From Crocosphaera chwakensis CCY0110 (GTDB lineage Bacteria; Cyanobacteriota; Cyanobacteriia; Cyanobacteriales; Microcystaceae), in assembly GCF_000169335.1 (NCBI RefSeq), contig NZ_AAXW01000083.1, positions 1-17,876 on the forward strand: a stretch of DNA of 17,876 nucleotides. Direction: 5' to 3'. The position numbers and the translations under genes were made by a program. Each line of letters opens with the position of its first letter. Position 1 is the stretch's first letter. The notes under the pieces are model-generated. The model did not search any database. It was not told the origin of the DNA and worked only from the letters and a program-made list of their open reading frames with translations. This document shows, piece by piece, positions 7,181 to 15,312 of the stretch.

Positions 7181-8206
7181 ATGATGCGTCGATTCGTGAT
7201 TTTACTAATAGGCTTAATCGTACTTGCCTTAGCTTTACCGGCTTTGACCTTTGATGATACTTCATTACAGAAAACCACCTTTGTGGCCTATGGAGATATG
7301 CCTTATCGAGTGACTTTATCCGATGGTAGAACCGATGAGGCGGTTCTTAAAGAAGATATTGTACCTGCTATTCAACAACGGGAAGATATTCCCTTTGTTA
7401 TTCATGTTGGGGATCTCAGTCGTCCTGAATATGCGTGTAATGATGAGTTTCTCTATGAAGTTAAGGATCTTTGGGAAAACGAGATTCAAAAACCCGTTTT
7501 TTATACTCCAGGGGATAACGAGTGGACTGACTGCGATCGCCAATATCTTCCTAACCCTCAAAGCGAGATAGAAAGACTCGCAGTGATTCGTCAAATATTC
7601 TTTAGTGAACCCAAATCTTTAGATCCTCAATGGCAATATGAACAAAACAAGGATCTTCCTGAAAACGAACTTTGGGTATATAACGGAGTTCTTTTTGTTA
7701 CAGAACACATGGTAAGTACAGATAATGGTCGAGATGAGATCCTTCTCGATGATCCTCAAGTTGTTTTAACTTTAGTCGAACAACGAGATCAAGCCAATAA
7801 ACAATGGTTAGATCATGCTTTTGAAATAGCTAAAAGTAAAGATATTAAAGCAGTTGTTATTGCGAGTCAGTTAGATCCCTTTGGTCCCGAAGATGGAGAA
7901 AACAATGCTTTTACACGGTGTACGAATAATGCTGCTTATAAGGAGTTTTGTAAACAAGTACAAACCTTCGCTATAAATGTGAAGAAACCCATGTTATTCG
8001 TTTATGGAGACACCAACGCCTATTGTTATGATCAACCTTTTGATGTAGAGTTAGGGGCTAATATTTGGCGATTAAATACCCCTGGAGACTTCAAATATAT
8101 CGACGCTTCTGTTGTTTCTTATGATCCTACCAACTCAGAACAACCCTTTGAGGTAACTGGGTTACTCTCAGGAGAATCTCCCCCGCAAGTGTGTGACTAT
8201 AATTGA
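7181..8206 (+). CDS. Exported metallophosphoesterase-like protein with altered metal motifs
   Basis: The 341-residue protein begins MMRRF followed by a hydrophobic stretch (residues 5-22), a signal peptide or membrane anchor. It would act in the periplasm, thylakoid lumen or cell surface. The fold resembles calcineurin-like phosphoesterases, with motifs in order: YGDMPY (residues 37-42), HVGDLS (75-80), TPGDNEWTDC (109-118), EHMVSTDNGRD (175-185) and VYGDTN (about 274). Several usual metal ligands differ: GDMP for DxH, GDNE for GNHE, and GDTN for the final GHxH. It may be a divergent subfamily or a protein that no longer hydrolyses phosphate. Six or more Cys residues (such as 86, 118 and near the C-terminus) suggest disulfides. 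The glutaminase gene follows after 66 nt on the same strand. No Shine-Dalgarno sequence is seen. Confidence 0.75.
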   Translation: MMRRFVILLIGLIVLALALPALTFDDTSLQKTTFVAYGDMPYRVTLSDGRTDEAVLKEDIVPAIQQREDIPFVIHVGDLSRPEYACNDEFLYEVKDLWENEIQKPVFYTPGDNEWTDCDRQYLPNPQSEIERLAVIRQIFFSEPKSLDPQWQYEQNKDLPENELWVYNGVLFVTEHMVSTDNGRDEILLDDPQVVLTLVEQRDQANKQWLDHAFEIAKSKDIKAVVIASQLDPFGPEDGENNAFTRCTNNAAYKEFCKQVQTFAINVKKPMLFVYGDTNAYCYDQPFDVELGANIWRLNTPGDFKYIDASVVSYDPTNSEQPFEVTGLLSGESPPQVCDYN

Positions 8207-8272
8207 CGCGAGTTTGGAAATTAAAGTATTGATTAAAATAAAAACTTATATGTTGATCACCCAATCACTCAG

Positions 8273-10132
8273 ATGAATCATCAAAAGTTTGATCCCCTCA
8301 GCCAAGAAAATTCACCGATCCTAACTTGTATTAAAGATATTTATAAACGCTATCAGCCTATCAATGAGGGTAATGTTGCGACTTATATTCCTGAATTAGC
8401 TAAAGCGAATCCTGATTTTTTTGGAATTTGTATTACCACTCCTGATGGCCAAATTTATCAAGTGGGTGAGTCTCAACAGTCTTTTACGATTCAATCCATT
8501 TCTAAACCCTTTGTCTATGGTTTGGCATTAGCCGATCACGGAGTGGATAAAGTTATGAGTAAAGTAGGGGTTGAACCCACCGGAGAAGCGTTTAACTCCA
8601 TCGTTTTTGATGAAGACAATAACCGTCCCTATAATCCTATGGTCAATGCAGGAGCGATCGCCACTACTGCGTTAATCAAAGGAGAAGGATATGAACAACG
8701 CTTTGACCGCATTTTAAAAATGTTTGAAGGGTTCGCAGGCCGTTCTTTAACGGTCGATGAAGGGGTATTTCAGTCCGAAAAGTCAACCGGACACCGCAAC
8801 CGGGCGATCGCTTATTTAGAATTAAATGCAGGGATGTTAGAAGGCAACTTAGAAGAACATCTTGACCTCTATTTTCGCCAATGTTCTATCCTAGTGACAG
8901 CCCAAGATTTAGCGGTAATGGCAGCAACGTTAGCCAATAATGGTATTAACCCTATAACCCAACAACAAGCGGTTAATCCAGAAGAAGTTCGCGCTATTCT
9001 CAGTGTCATGGCCAGTTGTGGAATGTACGATTTTTCAGGAGAATGGCTATATCGTATCGGTTTACCGGCAAAAAGTGGAGTAGGAGGGGGTATTATTGCC
9101 GTTTTACCCGGTCAGTTTGGTATCGGCACCTTCTCCCCTCTTTTAGATCCGAGAGGAAATAGTGTGCGAGGGATTAAAGTATGCGAGGAGTTGTCTCAAC
9201 GATTTAAGTTTCATTTATTTGATAGTCATCCGGTTTCTCAAACCTGTGTCATTCGCACCTATACTGGGGCGATGGTATCTTCAAAACGACAAAGACGAGG
9301 GGTACAAAGGGATTTTTTAGATCGAGAAGGGGAGAAAATTTTAGTTTACGAACTGAAAGGGGATCTTTATTTTGCAACTTTAGAAAAGTTAACCCGTCAA
9401 CTACAAAATAACCAAAAAACGGCTAAATTTATTATTCTAGATGGTCATCGAGTGGGTAATGTTAATAGTAGTGCCATCACCTTATTATCAGAAATCAAAC
9501 AATGGTGTTTTAGTCAAGAAATCACTTTGATTTTGACAGGATTTGAGCCTAAAACGACAGTACGCCTTCAAGATAATAATTGGACAGATGATATATTTGT
9601 GGACACTATCGATACGGCTTTAGAATGGTGTGAAAATTGTTTATTATCTGAAGAATATAATGGCATTACAACGGTTAAGAATCAGTTTTCATTAGAAGAA
9701 ATGGATATCTTTAAAGCATTTACTCCAGAAGAAATGACCGCGCTCGCTCCTTTGTTTTCTGAGGTTTCCTATCAACCCAATGACTTTATTATTCGTGAAG
9801 GAGAAACAAGCGATCGCCTATTTCTCTTAGCAAAAGGAATGGCAACCGTTTCGTTGAGACTATCTCAAAAAGAACAAAGAAAACGCTTAACTACTTATAT
9901 TCCTGGGATTGCTTTTGGAGAATTAGCTCTTTTTGATATTAATGTTAGTCAAAGAACGGCTGATATTGTAGCCGATACTGAAGTCATTTGTTATGTTTTA
10001 GAATTTAATAGGTTAAAAACTTTATTGAATACAAAACCTGAAGTTTATATCAAGTTACTACAAACGTTTGGAAAAACTTTAGTTAATACCATTAAACGAG
10101 CAACCTTAGAAATTCGTAGTTTATCGGTTTAA
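8273..10132 (+). CDS. glsA: Glutaminase A fused to STAS and cyclic-nucleotide-binding domains
   Basis: Residues 20-325 form a serine-dependent glutaminase (glutamine to glutamate plus ammonia) of the beta-lactamase-like fold. The SxxK pair is Ser75/Lys78 (QSISKPF), followed by YNPMVNAGAIA (120-130) and KSGVGGGI (267-274). Residues about 353-455 look like a STAS regulatory domain, with NVNSSAI where the STAS phospho-site loop lies. Residues about 478-600 form a cyclic-nucleotide-binding domain. Its phosphate-binding cassette FGELALFDINVSQRTAD keeps Glu550 (ribose contact) and Arg561 (phosphate contact). Single-domain bacterial glutaminases have about 310 residues, so the extra half is regulatory. 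The fusion suggests that ammonia release responds to a cyclic nucleotide; a cyclase is encoded about 2.9 kb downstream. It may share a transcript with the gene 66 nt upstream. No Shine-Dalgarno sequence is visible. Confidence 0.93.
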   Translation: MNHQKFDPLSQENSPILTCIKDIYKRYQPINEGNVATYIPELAKANPDFFGICITTPDGQIYQVGESQQSFTIQSISKPFVYGLALADHGVDKVMSKVGVEPTGEAFNSIVFDEDNNRPYNPMVNAGAIATTALIKGEGYEQRFDRILKMFEGFAGRSLTVDEGVFQSEKSTGHRNRAIAYLELNAGMLEGNLEEHLDLYFRQCSILVTAQDLAVMAATLANNGINPITQQQAVNPEEVRAILSVMASCGMYDFSGEWLYRIGLPAKSGVGGGIIAVLPGQFGIGTFSPLLDPRGNSVRGIKVCEELSQRFKFHLFDSHPVSQTCVIRTYTGAMVSSKRQRRGVQRDFLDREGEKILVYELKGDLYFATLEKLTRQLQNNQKTAKFIILDGHRVGNVNSSAITLLSEIKQWCFSQEITLILTGFEPKTTVRLQDNNWTDDIFVDTIDTALEWCENCLLSEEYNGITTVKNQFSLEEMDIFKAFTPEEMTALAPLFSEVSYQPNDFIIREGETSDRLFLLAKGMATVSLRLSQKEQRKRLTTYIPGIAFGELALFDINVSQRTADIVADTEVICYVLEFNRLKTLLNTKPEVYIKLLQTFGKTLVNTIKRATLEIRSLSV

Positions 10133-10198
10133 TAATTAAAGAAATATGGTCTTTCCCTCAATTTTTTTCCTAAAAAGGTAAAATAAGTACCTAAAGTT

Positions 10199-10273
10199 AA
10201 TTAATTGCACACTCTGATTTCTTATAATGCTTATATAATAAGGGTTTGAGTCTAGCCCAATGTGCAATTAATT
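10199..10273. repeat. 13-bp perfect inverted repeat, possible miniature element or operator
   Basis: AATTAATTGCACA at 10199-10211 and its exact complement TGTGCAATTAATT at 10261-10273 enclose 49 nt. The 49 nt hold a smaller CTTAT/ATAAG stem and two TATAAT hexamers (10223-10228 and 10234-10239). It lies in the 270-nt gap between the glutaminase and DUF928 genes. The same gap has a weak stem (10138-10154) followed by seven Ts (10162-10168) that may end the glutaminase transcript. No clear target-site duplication flanks the repeat. Confidence 0.55.
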
Positions 10274-10402
10274 TTGTGTACTCACTTAATTATTCATTAA
10301 TCAAAAACTTCCTCGATTTTTAGATAATTTACTTTTTGTTAAAATAATTGACTTTAAAAATTATTTTCATTATTTTATAGAGAGTAATTCTTGTTTTTTA
10401 AT

Positions 10403-11155
10403 ATGAAGAAAAAAATAACTTTAATCCCTTTTAAAAAACTTAGTATATTCTTTTATTTGATAGTTTTAGGAGTTTTTTCTCCCTTATTATCGGCTTTATC
10501 TTCTCCTTTACAAAAGGATACTACTATTAGTTTAGAATTTCCTAATACTGGTAATAGAGGTGCGCCGAAAAAAAGTACAGGGGGAGGAACTCGTAGTGAG
10601 GATGAAACTTGTTTAAGTAATGACGAAAATGAACCCCCTTTAGTTGCGTTAATGCCAAACCGAGAAAATAAGGCGAAAACAGCAAGCGAAACCCTAAGCT
10701 TTTATGGATATATCCCCACTACAACCGCAACCGAAGGAGAATTTGTTTTAGTAGATGAAGATAATAATGAAGTCTATTATACGCAGTTTCCTTTATCTTC
10801 AACTCCAGGAATTATCAAATTAGAAATTCCTAAAACAGTTGCATTAAAACCGGGTAATTATACATGGTCATTAATGATTATCTGTGATTCTCGTTATCGT
10901 AACCGAGATAAATATGTAGAGGGTTCTTTAGAATATGTTGTCCTCACTGAAGAATTAGAAAATCAAATAAAAGATAAACCTTCTCTAGAAAAAGCCCAGG
11001 TTTATGCTAATGAGAGTCTCTGGTTTGAAACCCTTGATACTGTAGCCAAAATGAAAGAAGAAAACCCCCAAGAATGGCAAGAATTGTTAACCTCTGTGGG
11101 GTTAGAAATGTTAGCAGAAGTCCCTATAGTTGATTGTTGTCAACCAGATAATTAG
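10403..11155 (+). CDS. DUF928 family exported protein
   Basis: From ATG at 10403 the product has 250 residues and begins MKKK, followed by a hydrophobic stretch ending near LLSALSS, a plausible signal peptide. The mature part has the marks of DUF928, a largely cyanobacterial family of unknown function. These are a Gly/Arg-rich GAPKKSTGGGTR segment, PPLVALMPNRE, a FYGYIP block, a beta-rich middle with the KPGNYTWSLMIICD segment, and a helical C-terminal tail. A TTG at 10391, four codons earlier, has a better-placed GAGAG (6 nt upstream), so that start is also possible. The ATG was chosen because it gives the typical lysine-first signal peptide. It is convergent with the carboxypeptidase gene, with 36 nt between the stops. 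Function is not known. Confidence 0.85.
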   Translation: MKKKITLIPFKKLSIFFYLIVLGVFSPLLSALSSPLQKDTTISLEFPNTGNRGAPKKSTGGGTRSEDETCLSNDENEPPLVALMPNRENKAKTASETLSFYGYIPTTTATEGEFVLVDEDNNEVYYTQFPLSSTPGIIKLEIPKTVALKPGNYTWSLMIICDSRYRNRDKYVEGSLEYVVLTEELENQIKDKPSLEKAQVYANESLWFETLDTVAKMKEENPQEWQELLTSVGLEMLAEVPIVDCCQPDN

Positions 11156-11191
11156 TAAATGGGGTAGGAATTAGTAATGATTGATTCTTAG

Positions 11192-12865
11192 CTATTGTTT
11201 CAAAGAAAAACACCCCTTTACTGTTCCTCCCCGTTCCGAGCAAACAGTTACTTCAACCTCTGTAGAAATTGAACTTTTTACCACCCATTCTAGATGACGA
11301 CGGTAATCATTTCCTTTTGCTAACCAACTGAATGCTTTGTTAGAACGTCCTTCTAAATGGTCTATTTCTTGTTCTAATTTTCCACTAATTAAACTCACCT
11401 CATCGGGTAAAGATAACGTCACTTCAATAGGTCGCACTGATTTACGTTCTAAGGCTTTTTCGCTGGTATAGGTAGGTAAAAAGCCTTGATTTTCTACTTC
11501 TAAAACAAGATGGTAAATATCTCCTTCTACATGAATAACATCAGTTCGGGAAATAGCTAAACGGGAACACATTAAAGCTAAAGAAATAGCAAAATCACAT
11601 TGTTTTTTACACAAGTCTGGTAAATATTCTATTGGTGCGTTTTGCCACACTTTTTTATAATCCCATCCGCCAATTTCTACCTTTCCTAACTGGGGATGAT
11701 CAAACGGTTGCCAATCAATAAACCCTTTTCCTTCTAACTTTTGGTCGTTCCATTGCAACAATTTCAACTCATCTTCTGGAGGATGCCAACGATTCCACTC
11801 AACATAATTATCTTTTTGAATACCGGCTTCTGTGGCTGCATCCCATAACTCAATAGTAAAGCCAAACCAACCAAAATGATCATAACCATAGTCATCCATT
11901 ACCCCATAAGTTACATCTTTGGGATGATACCGAAAATCATGATAAACCGAAACACATTCATATCCTGTGAAATACTTTCCTTTCTCCCCTAAAAGTTTGT
12001 AAATTTCTAAATCTTTGACCGGAAAATCTTCATCCGGATGGGTACTATAGGGGCGCAAAATTACTGCCGAATAGGTATGGTAACTAATAAAACCATTAAT
12101 ATTGCGATGTTTCTGCCAAAACTCCGCTTCTGCGCGAGTTTCTGGTTCAGAAAAAGGAAAATCCCCTGCACCTTTTTGGGTTCCTTCTGGGGCCCAAAGA
12201 TGGGGATAGTTGCGATTAAAATCCATTCCTTCTACAGGAGGTGCTAATTTAACGGAATAGCCATCATAATTATAAATTTCCCCTTCAGGAAGAAGAGTGT
12301 AATAGTCTCCCCCAAACTCTTCGGGTTCCCGACGTACCATTAAACGAGAATCTTGTTCTGAAATTTTCCAGGCTCCACAGTCATCTTTGATTCTCATGTC
12401 TAAAATTAAGCCATCCCCATTAATATCTTGGCGATGCAGTCCATCTTGTTCTTGTTGGTAGGGATAAGGACGAATACTTGATCGCAAACGATGGGGAGAG
12501 GTCAAATATTTTTCGGCACCATCCACTGCTAATCGTGGCAAAACATAGAGGGTATAGTCATCTAATAAACGAGTTAGTTGTGTGTCTTGTGGGTATCCTG
12601 TGACAACATGATGAATAATATAACTAGCAACCGCCGATCCGGTAATCTCTCCAGCATGAGTATTCGCATCAATCCAATAAGCTGGTTTTTCGAGATAATT
12701 TCGGATGTTTTTGTTGGTTAAAATAGCTAACCAAATATCTCGTTGAGCATAACTTTGACCAATTACTTTTAATTCCACCAGTTGGGGATAGGTTTTTTCG
12801 ATGTGATGGAGATAATCCACCAGTTCCTGATAAGTGTAATAGTGACTAAAATCAAAGGATGTCAT
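11192..12865 (-). CDS. M14 family zinc carboxypeptidase
   Basis: This is a 557-residue metallopeptidase that should remove C-terminal residues from peptides. The zinc ligands are His70 and Glu73 in NTHAGE and His263 in ISYHTYS. FNRNYP (216-221) is the substrate-binding Asn-Arg motif. Glu339 in FTIELWD is the probable catalytic base. The peptidase domain spans about residues 5-430. Residues about 445-555 form a separate, probably beta-rich C-terminal domain. No signal peptide is visible, so it may be cytosolic, unlike many secreted M14 enzymes. A stretch after the first zinc motif (DINGDGLILDMRIKDD, 147-162) resembles an acidic, possibly calcium-binding loop. The gene diverges from the cyclase gene with 139 nt between start codons. 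No Shine-Dalgarno sequence is seen. Confidence 0.93.
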   Translation of the reverse strand: MTSFDFSHYYTYQELVDYLHHIEKTYPQLVELKVIGQSYAQRDIWLAILTNKNIRNYLEKPAYWIDANTHAGEITGSAVASYIIHHVVTGYPQDTQLTRLLDDYTLYVLPRLAVDGAEKYLTSPHRLRSSIRPYPYQQEQDGLHRQDINGDGLILDMRIKDDCGAWKISEQDSRLMVRREPEEFGGDYYTLLPEGEIYNYDGYSVKLAPPVEGMDFNRNYPHLWAPEGTQKGAGDFPFSEPETRAEAEFWQKHRNINGFISYHTYSAVILRPYSTHPDEDFPVKDLEIYKLLGEKGKYFTGYECVSVYHDFRYHPKDVTYGVMDDYGYDHFGWFGFTIELWDAATEAGIQKDNYVEWNRWHPPEDELKLLQWNDQKLEGKGFIDWQPFDHPQLGKVEIGGWDYKKVWQNAPIEYLPDLCKKQCDFAISLALMCSRLAISRTDVIHVEGDIYHLVLEVENQGFLPTYTSEKALERKSVRPIEVTLSLPDEVSLISGKLEQEIDHLEGRSNKAFSWLAKGNDYRRHLEWVVKSSISTEVEVTVCSERGGTVKGCFSLKQ

Positions 12866-12945
12866 GGTTGGATCAAGTCAGAAGTTTGATCTATACAGAT
12901 ACGAGCTATCTTAGGAGAAATTTAACAGGTTTTTTCAGAGTCTTG

Positions 12946-12992
12946 GTGATAAGCTAATGATTTTTTAATTAAAATAAGCTAACAATTATCAC
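12946..12992. promoter_or_regulatory. Repeat cluster before the cyclase gene
   Basis: Two direct copies of ATAAGCTAA (12949-12957 and 12974-12982, 25 nt apart) lie inside an outer perfect inverted repeat GTGATAA/TTATCAC (12946-12952 and 12986-12992). The cluster ends 12 nt before the cyclase ATG and lies in the spacer shared with the divergent carboxypeptidase gene. It could be an operator, or a leader hairpin over the start. No known regulator consensus was recognised, and no Shine-Dalgarno sequence is present. Confidence 0.35.
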
Positions 12993-13004
12993 ATCAGTTT
13001 GAAT

Positions 13005-15248
13005 ATGTGGGAAGGTTTAAAACGTTTTTTCTGGCAAACCCGTGGGGTGTGGGTGACAACACCAACGGTAGCAGGGTTAGTGATACTGTTGCGTTTCGGA
13101 GGACTCTTACAAGGATGGGAATGGGACTTATTTGATTTTTACATGAAATCTCGTCCCCCAGAACCCAATGACGATCGCATTGCCATTGTTGGTATTAATG
13201 AAAATGACTTACACCGACGCAACGAGTCTATTATCAGCGATCAAGTGTTAGCAGAATTATTGAATAAATTAAAAGCTCAAAACCCTCGCGCCATTGGCTT
13301 AGATATCTATCGAGATTTACCCGTACCACCAGGCCATGAAACGATAATGGAGGTATTTAACACAACCCCTAATCTTGTGGGTATTCAAAAAGTCGCCGGG
13401 GAAGTGGGGTGGGAAACTGTTGCACCGCCTCCTATCTTAAAAGAAAAAGGTCAAGTGGGAGCGAATGACCTAATTTTTGATGGAGATAACCGCGTGAGAC
13501 GGGGATTAATTTCCTTAGATACCGAAGACGGGGAAACCGTATATAGTTTTAGTCTTCATCTTGCCTTACATTATCTCGATAAAGAAGGTATCGGCCCAGA
13601 GATGATCGAAGGAAGCGATCAATGGAAACTCGGAAAAGCGGTATTTTCTCCCCTCCAACCTAACGACGGAGGTTATGTTCGCACCGATGCAGGGGGTTAT
13701 CAATTGTTAATCAATTATCGGGGAGGGGATGGCACTTTTGAAACTGTTGCTATGAGCGATATTCTCGAAGATAGGGTGCCATCAGACTGGGCTGGCGATC
13801 GCATTATTATTATTGGTAAAGTAGGGGAAAGTTTTAAAGACCTCTTTTTTACCCCTTATAGTAGCAGTTTAATTGGGTTACCGGAACCCGTCGCAGGGGC
13901 TGAAATTCACGCTAATTTAGTCAGTCAGATGATTAGTGGGGCTTTAGAAGGTCGTCCCATGTTAAAAAATTGGTCAGACCCTCTAGAATGGCTGTGGATC
14001 GTCTTTTGGGCAGGAACAGGAGCTAGTTTAGCCTGGAGGTTTCGCTACCAGCAAGGGAGAAAAAATGGGGCTTGGAGGCGATGGGGAGTAATTGTCGGAG
14101 CCGGCGTTATTTTAATGGGTAGTACCTATGTTTCTTTTCTTCGAGGGTGGTGGCTTCCCGTGGTTCCCCCGTTTATTGCCTTTACTGGTTCAACCATAGC
14201 TATCACTGCTTATATCGCTCGCACAGCGGCCGATATTCGCAAAACCTTTGGTCGTTATTTGACGGATCAAGTGGTGGCTAATTTATTAGAAAATCCTACT
14301 GGTTTATCCTTAGGAGGACAACGAAAAAAAATCACTATTTTGACCTCAGATTTGCGAGGATTTACCGCAACTTCTGAACGATTGCTGCCTGAAGAAGTAG
14401 TAAAAATTCTTAATTTTTATTTGGGTAAAATGGCTGATGTTATTACTGAATATGAAGGAACCATTGATGAGTTTATGGGAGATGGTATTTTAGTCTTATT
14501 TGGTGCGCCCACTTCAAAAAAAAATGATGTACAACGAGCAATCGCTTGTGCTATTGCTATGCAGTTAGCTATGAAATCCGTTAACGAACAAATGAAACAA
14601 TGGAATTTACCAACTCTAGAGATGGGGATTGGTATTAATACAGGGGAGGTCGTTGTCGGTAATATTGGTTCAGAAAAACGGACAAAATATGGTGTGGTAG
14701 GATCTCAAGTTAATTTAACCTATCGAGTGGAATCTTATACCCTCGGAGGACAAATTTTTATTTCTGAGGCAACTTTAAAACAGGCAGAATCAATACTTGT
14801 TATTGAATCAGAAAAGCAAGTTACTCCTAAAGGAGTCAAAGAACCCATTTCTATTTATGAAGTTGGAGGAATCAAAGGTGATTATAATTTATTTTTAGAA
14901 AAAAAAGCAGAAATTTTTTTAAAAATACCTCAGCCTTTATTACTTGAATACAGTATCTTAGATGGGAAAAATATCGCAGAAACTAAATATTATGGTCAGT
15001 TGGTTGAGTTATCAGAAAATGGGGGGATAATTGATTATAATCATGATGATCCTCAAGGTTTTATCTCAGGAATGACTAACATTAAGTGTAATTTACTAAG
15101 TTCCGATAATTCTCAATCCATCAGTGATGATATTTATGCTAAAGTATTAGATAAATCTAATAATAATGGAGGGTTTTATGTTCGTTTTACGGCTAAACCC
15201 CCTCAAGTTACTAAACAACTAGAAAAACTTTATCAAAGTCTCATTTAA
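13005..15248 (+). CDS. CHASE2-domain class III nucleotidyl cyclase, probably guanylyl cyclase
   Basis: From ATG 13005 the protein has 747 residues; a TTG two codons earlier is less likely. Order: a membrane helix near 20-36, an extracytoplasmic CHASE2 sensor (about 43-325), three membrane helices (about 327-405), a class III cyclase domain (about 438-620) and a C-terminal segment (about 636-745) that looks like a degenerate PilZ domain (LVELSENGG kept, the RxxxR entry motif absent). The catalytic metal aspartates are Asp449 (TSDLRGFT) and Asp493 (FMGDGI); Asn570 and Arg574 (VNLTYR) complete the site. At the base-selecting positions it has Glu489 (DEFMGD), where adenylyl cyclases have Lys, and Gly563 (YGVVG), where they have Asp or Thr. 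This resembles guanylyl cyclases. Synechocystis Cya2 is, from memory, similar in length and uses Glu488. A metallo-beta-lactamase gene follows after 64 nt. Confidence 0.88.
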   Translation: MWEGLKRFFWQTRGVWVTTPTVAGLVILLRFGGLLQGWEWDLFDFYMKSRPPEPNDDRIAIVGINENDLHRRNESIISDQVLAELLNKLKAQNPRAIGLDIYRDLPVPPGHETIMEVFNTTPNLVGIQKVAGEVGWETVAPPPILKEKGQVGANDLIFDGDNRVRRGLISLDTEDGETVYSFSLHLALHYLDKEGIGPEMIEGSDQWKLGKAVFSPLQPNDGGYVRTDAGGYQLLINYRGGDGTFETVAMSDILEDRVPSDWAGDRIIIIGKVGESFKDLFFTPYSSSLIGLPEPVAGAEIHANLVSQMISGALEGRPMLKNWSDPLEWLWIVFWAGTGASLAWRFRYQQGRKNGAWRRWGVIVGAGVILMGSTYVSFLRGWWLPVVPPFIAFTGSTIAITAYIARTAADIRKTFGRYLTDQVVANLLENPTGLSLGGQRKKITILTSDLRGFTATSERLLPEEVVKILNFYLGKMADVITEYEGTIDEFMGDGILVLFGAPTSKKNDVQRAIACAIAMQLAMKSVNEQMKQWNLPTLEMGIGINTGEVVVGNIGSEKRTKYGVVGSQVNLTYRVESYTLGGQIFISEATLKQAESILVIESEKQVTPKGVKEPISIYEVGGIKGDYNLFLEKKAEIFLKIPQPLLLEYSILDGKNIAETKYYGQLVELSENGGIIDYNHDDPQGFISGMTNIKCNLLSSDNSQSISDDIYAKVLDKSNNNGGFYVRFTAKPPQVTKQLEKLYQSLI

Positions 15249-15312
15249 AGATTTAGTTATTATTAGGAATTTTATACTTAAAAGATCATTTAAACTTAGT
15301 TTGTAGCAGAGA

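Noticed and set aside
11154..11222. Inverted repeat AGTAAATGGGGT / ACCCCTTTACT between the convergent DUF928 and carboxypeptidase genes as a two-way terminator
   Set aside because: The loop is 46 nt, one arm lies inside the carboxypeptidase coding region and no T-run follows, so it is too weak to call.
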